5,719 bases of DNA from an uncultured bacterium (lineage in GTDB: Bacteria > Actinomycetota > Coriobacteriia > Coriobacteriales > Coriobacteriaceae): contig CAJMSL010000123.1 in the NCBI GenBank assembly GCA_905216045.1, positions 1 through 5,719 of the forward strand. The letters run 5' to 3'. Shown here in pieces: positions 5,638 through 5,719 of this stretch (position 1 is the first letter of the stretch; each line of letters begins with the position of its first letter). A program made the translations under genes and the position numbers. The notes under the pieces were generated by a model, which saw only the letters and a list, made by a program, of their open reading frames with translations, ran no database searches and was not told the origin of the DNA.

Positions 5638-5719
5638 CTCCTAAACGGGCAGAATGGGATGCTAAGGTGAAAGACCTGGAACGCAGATACCGTGAGGAGG
5701 AAAATTCCGAAATCCATGA
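5638..5719. other. Right-edge region upstream of the FtsR-like gene
   Basis: These 82 bases hold the AGGAGG ribosome site of the FtsR-like gene and presumably its promoter, but no convincing -35/-10 pair is visible. On the plus strand one frame reads as a charged, coil-like peptide (DAKVKDLERRYREEENSE, from about 5658) but has only a GTG at 5667 as a start and no ribosome site. An ATG at 5716 lies 15 bases after GGAGG and could begin a divergent gene. Too little is inside the window to decide. Confidence 0.3.

Overview
The window looks like a chromosomal housekeeping region from a Coriobacteriia-type actinobacterium, with Collinsella or a close relative as the best guess. The guess rests on the gene set: a DUF1836 regulator, a protein matching the C-terminal domain of actinobacterial FtsR-type MerR regulators, a PcsB/CwlO-like coiled-coil NlpC/P60 hydrolase, and a DegV protein. 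Moderate-to-high GC coding sequence with AT-rich spacers fits too. No search was run, so the taxon is an inference.

Layout from left to right. Positions 1-371 (minus) hold the N-terminal third or so of a diacylglycerol glucosyltransferase / MGDG-synthase-like protein that runs off the left edge. A 117-base divergent spacer separates it from trxB (489-1427, plus), which ends in a clear intrinsic terminator. Next is a DUF1836 regulator with a TTG start (1583-2194, plus). It converges on a DegV/FakB-type fatty-acid-binding gene (2268-3133, minus), and a 15-bp perfect-stem bidirectional terminator lies between them. The degV reading frame is broken by an apparent one-base loss near 2762. Further right is a minus-strand cluster, transcribed right to left, that looks like one operon: an FtsR-C-domain-like protein (5029-5631), apt (4458-4988) and a secreted NlpC/P60 peptidoglycan hydrolase (3298-4425). 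It is closed by an intrinsic terminator at 3242-3274.

The coding content is ordinary: thiol redox, purine salvage, cell-wall hydrolysis and membrane lipid metabolism. The most interesting signals are non-coding. An almost identical 24-base near-palindromic element occurs upstream of both the DUF1836 gene and degV, and in the degV copy it is extended to a perfect 14-bp inverted repeat. A second perfect inverted repeat sits on the degV -10 box. Together these suggest a small regulon, possibly governed by the DUF1836 protein, but this is a hypothesis. I see no mobile element, CRISPR array, tRNA or rRNA, and no clearly new multi-gene system.
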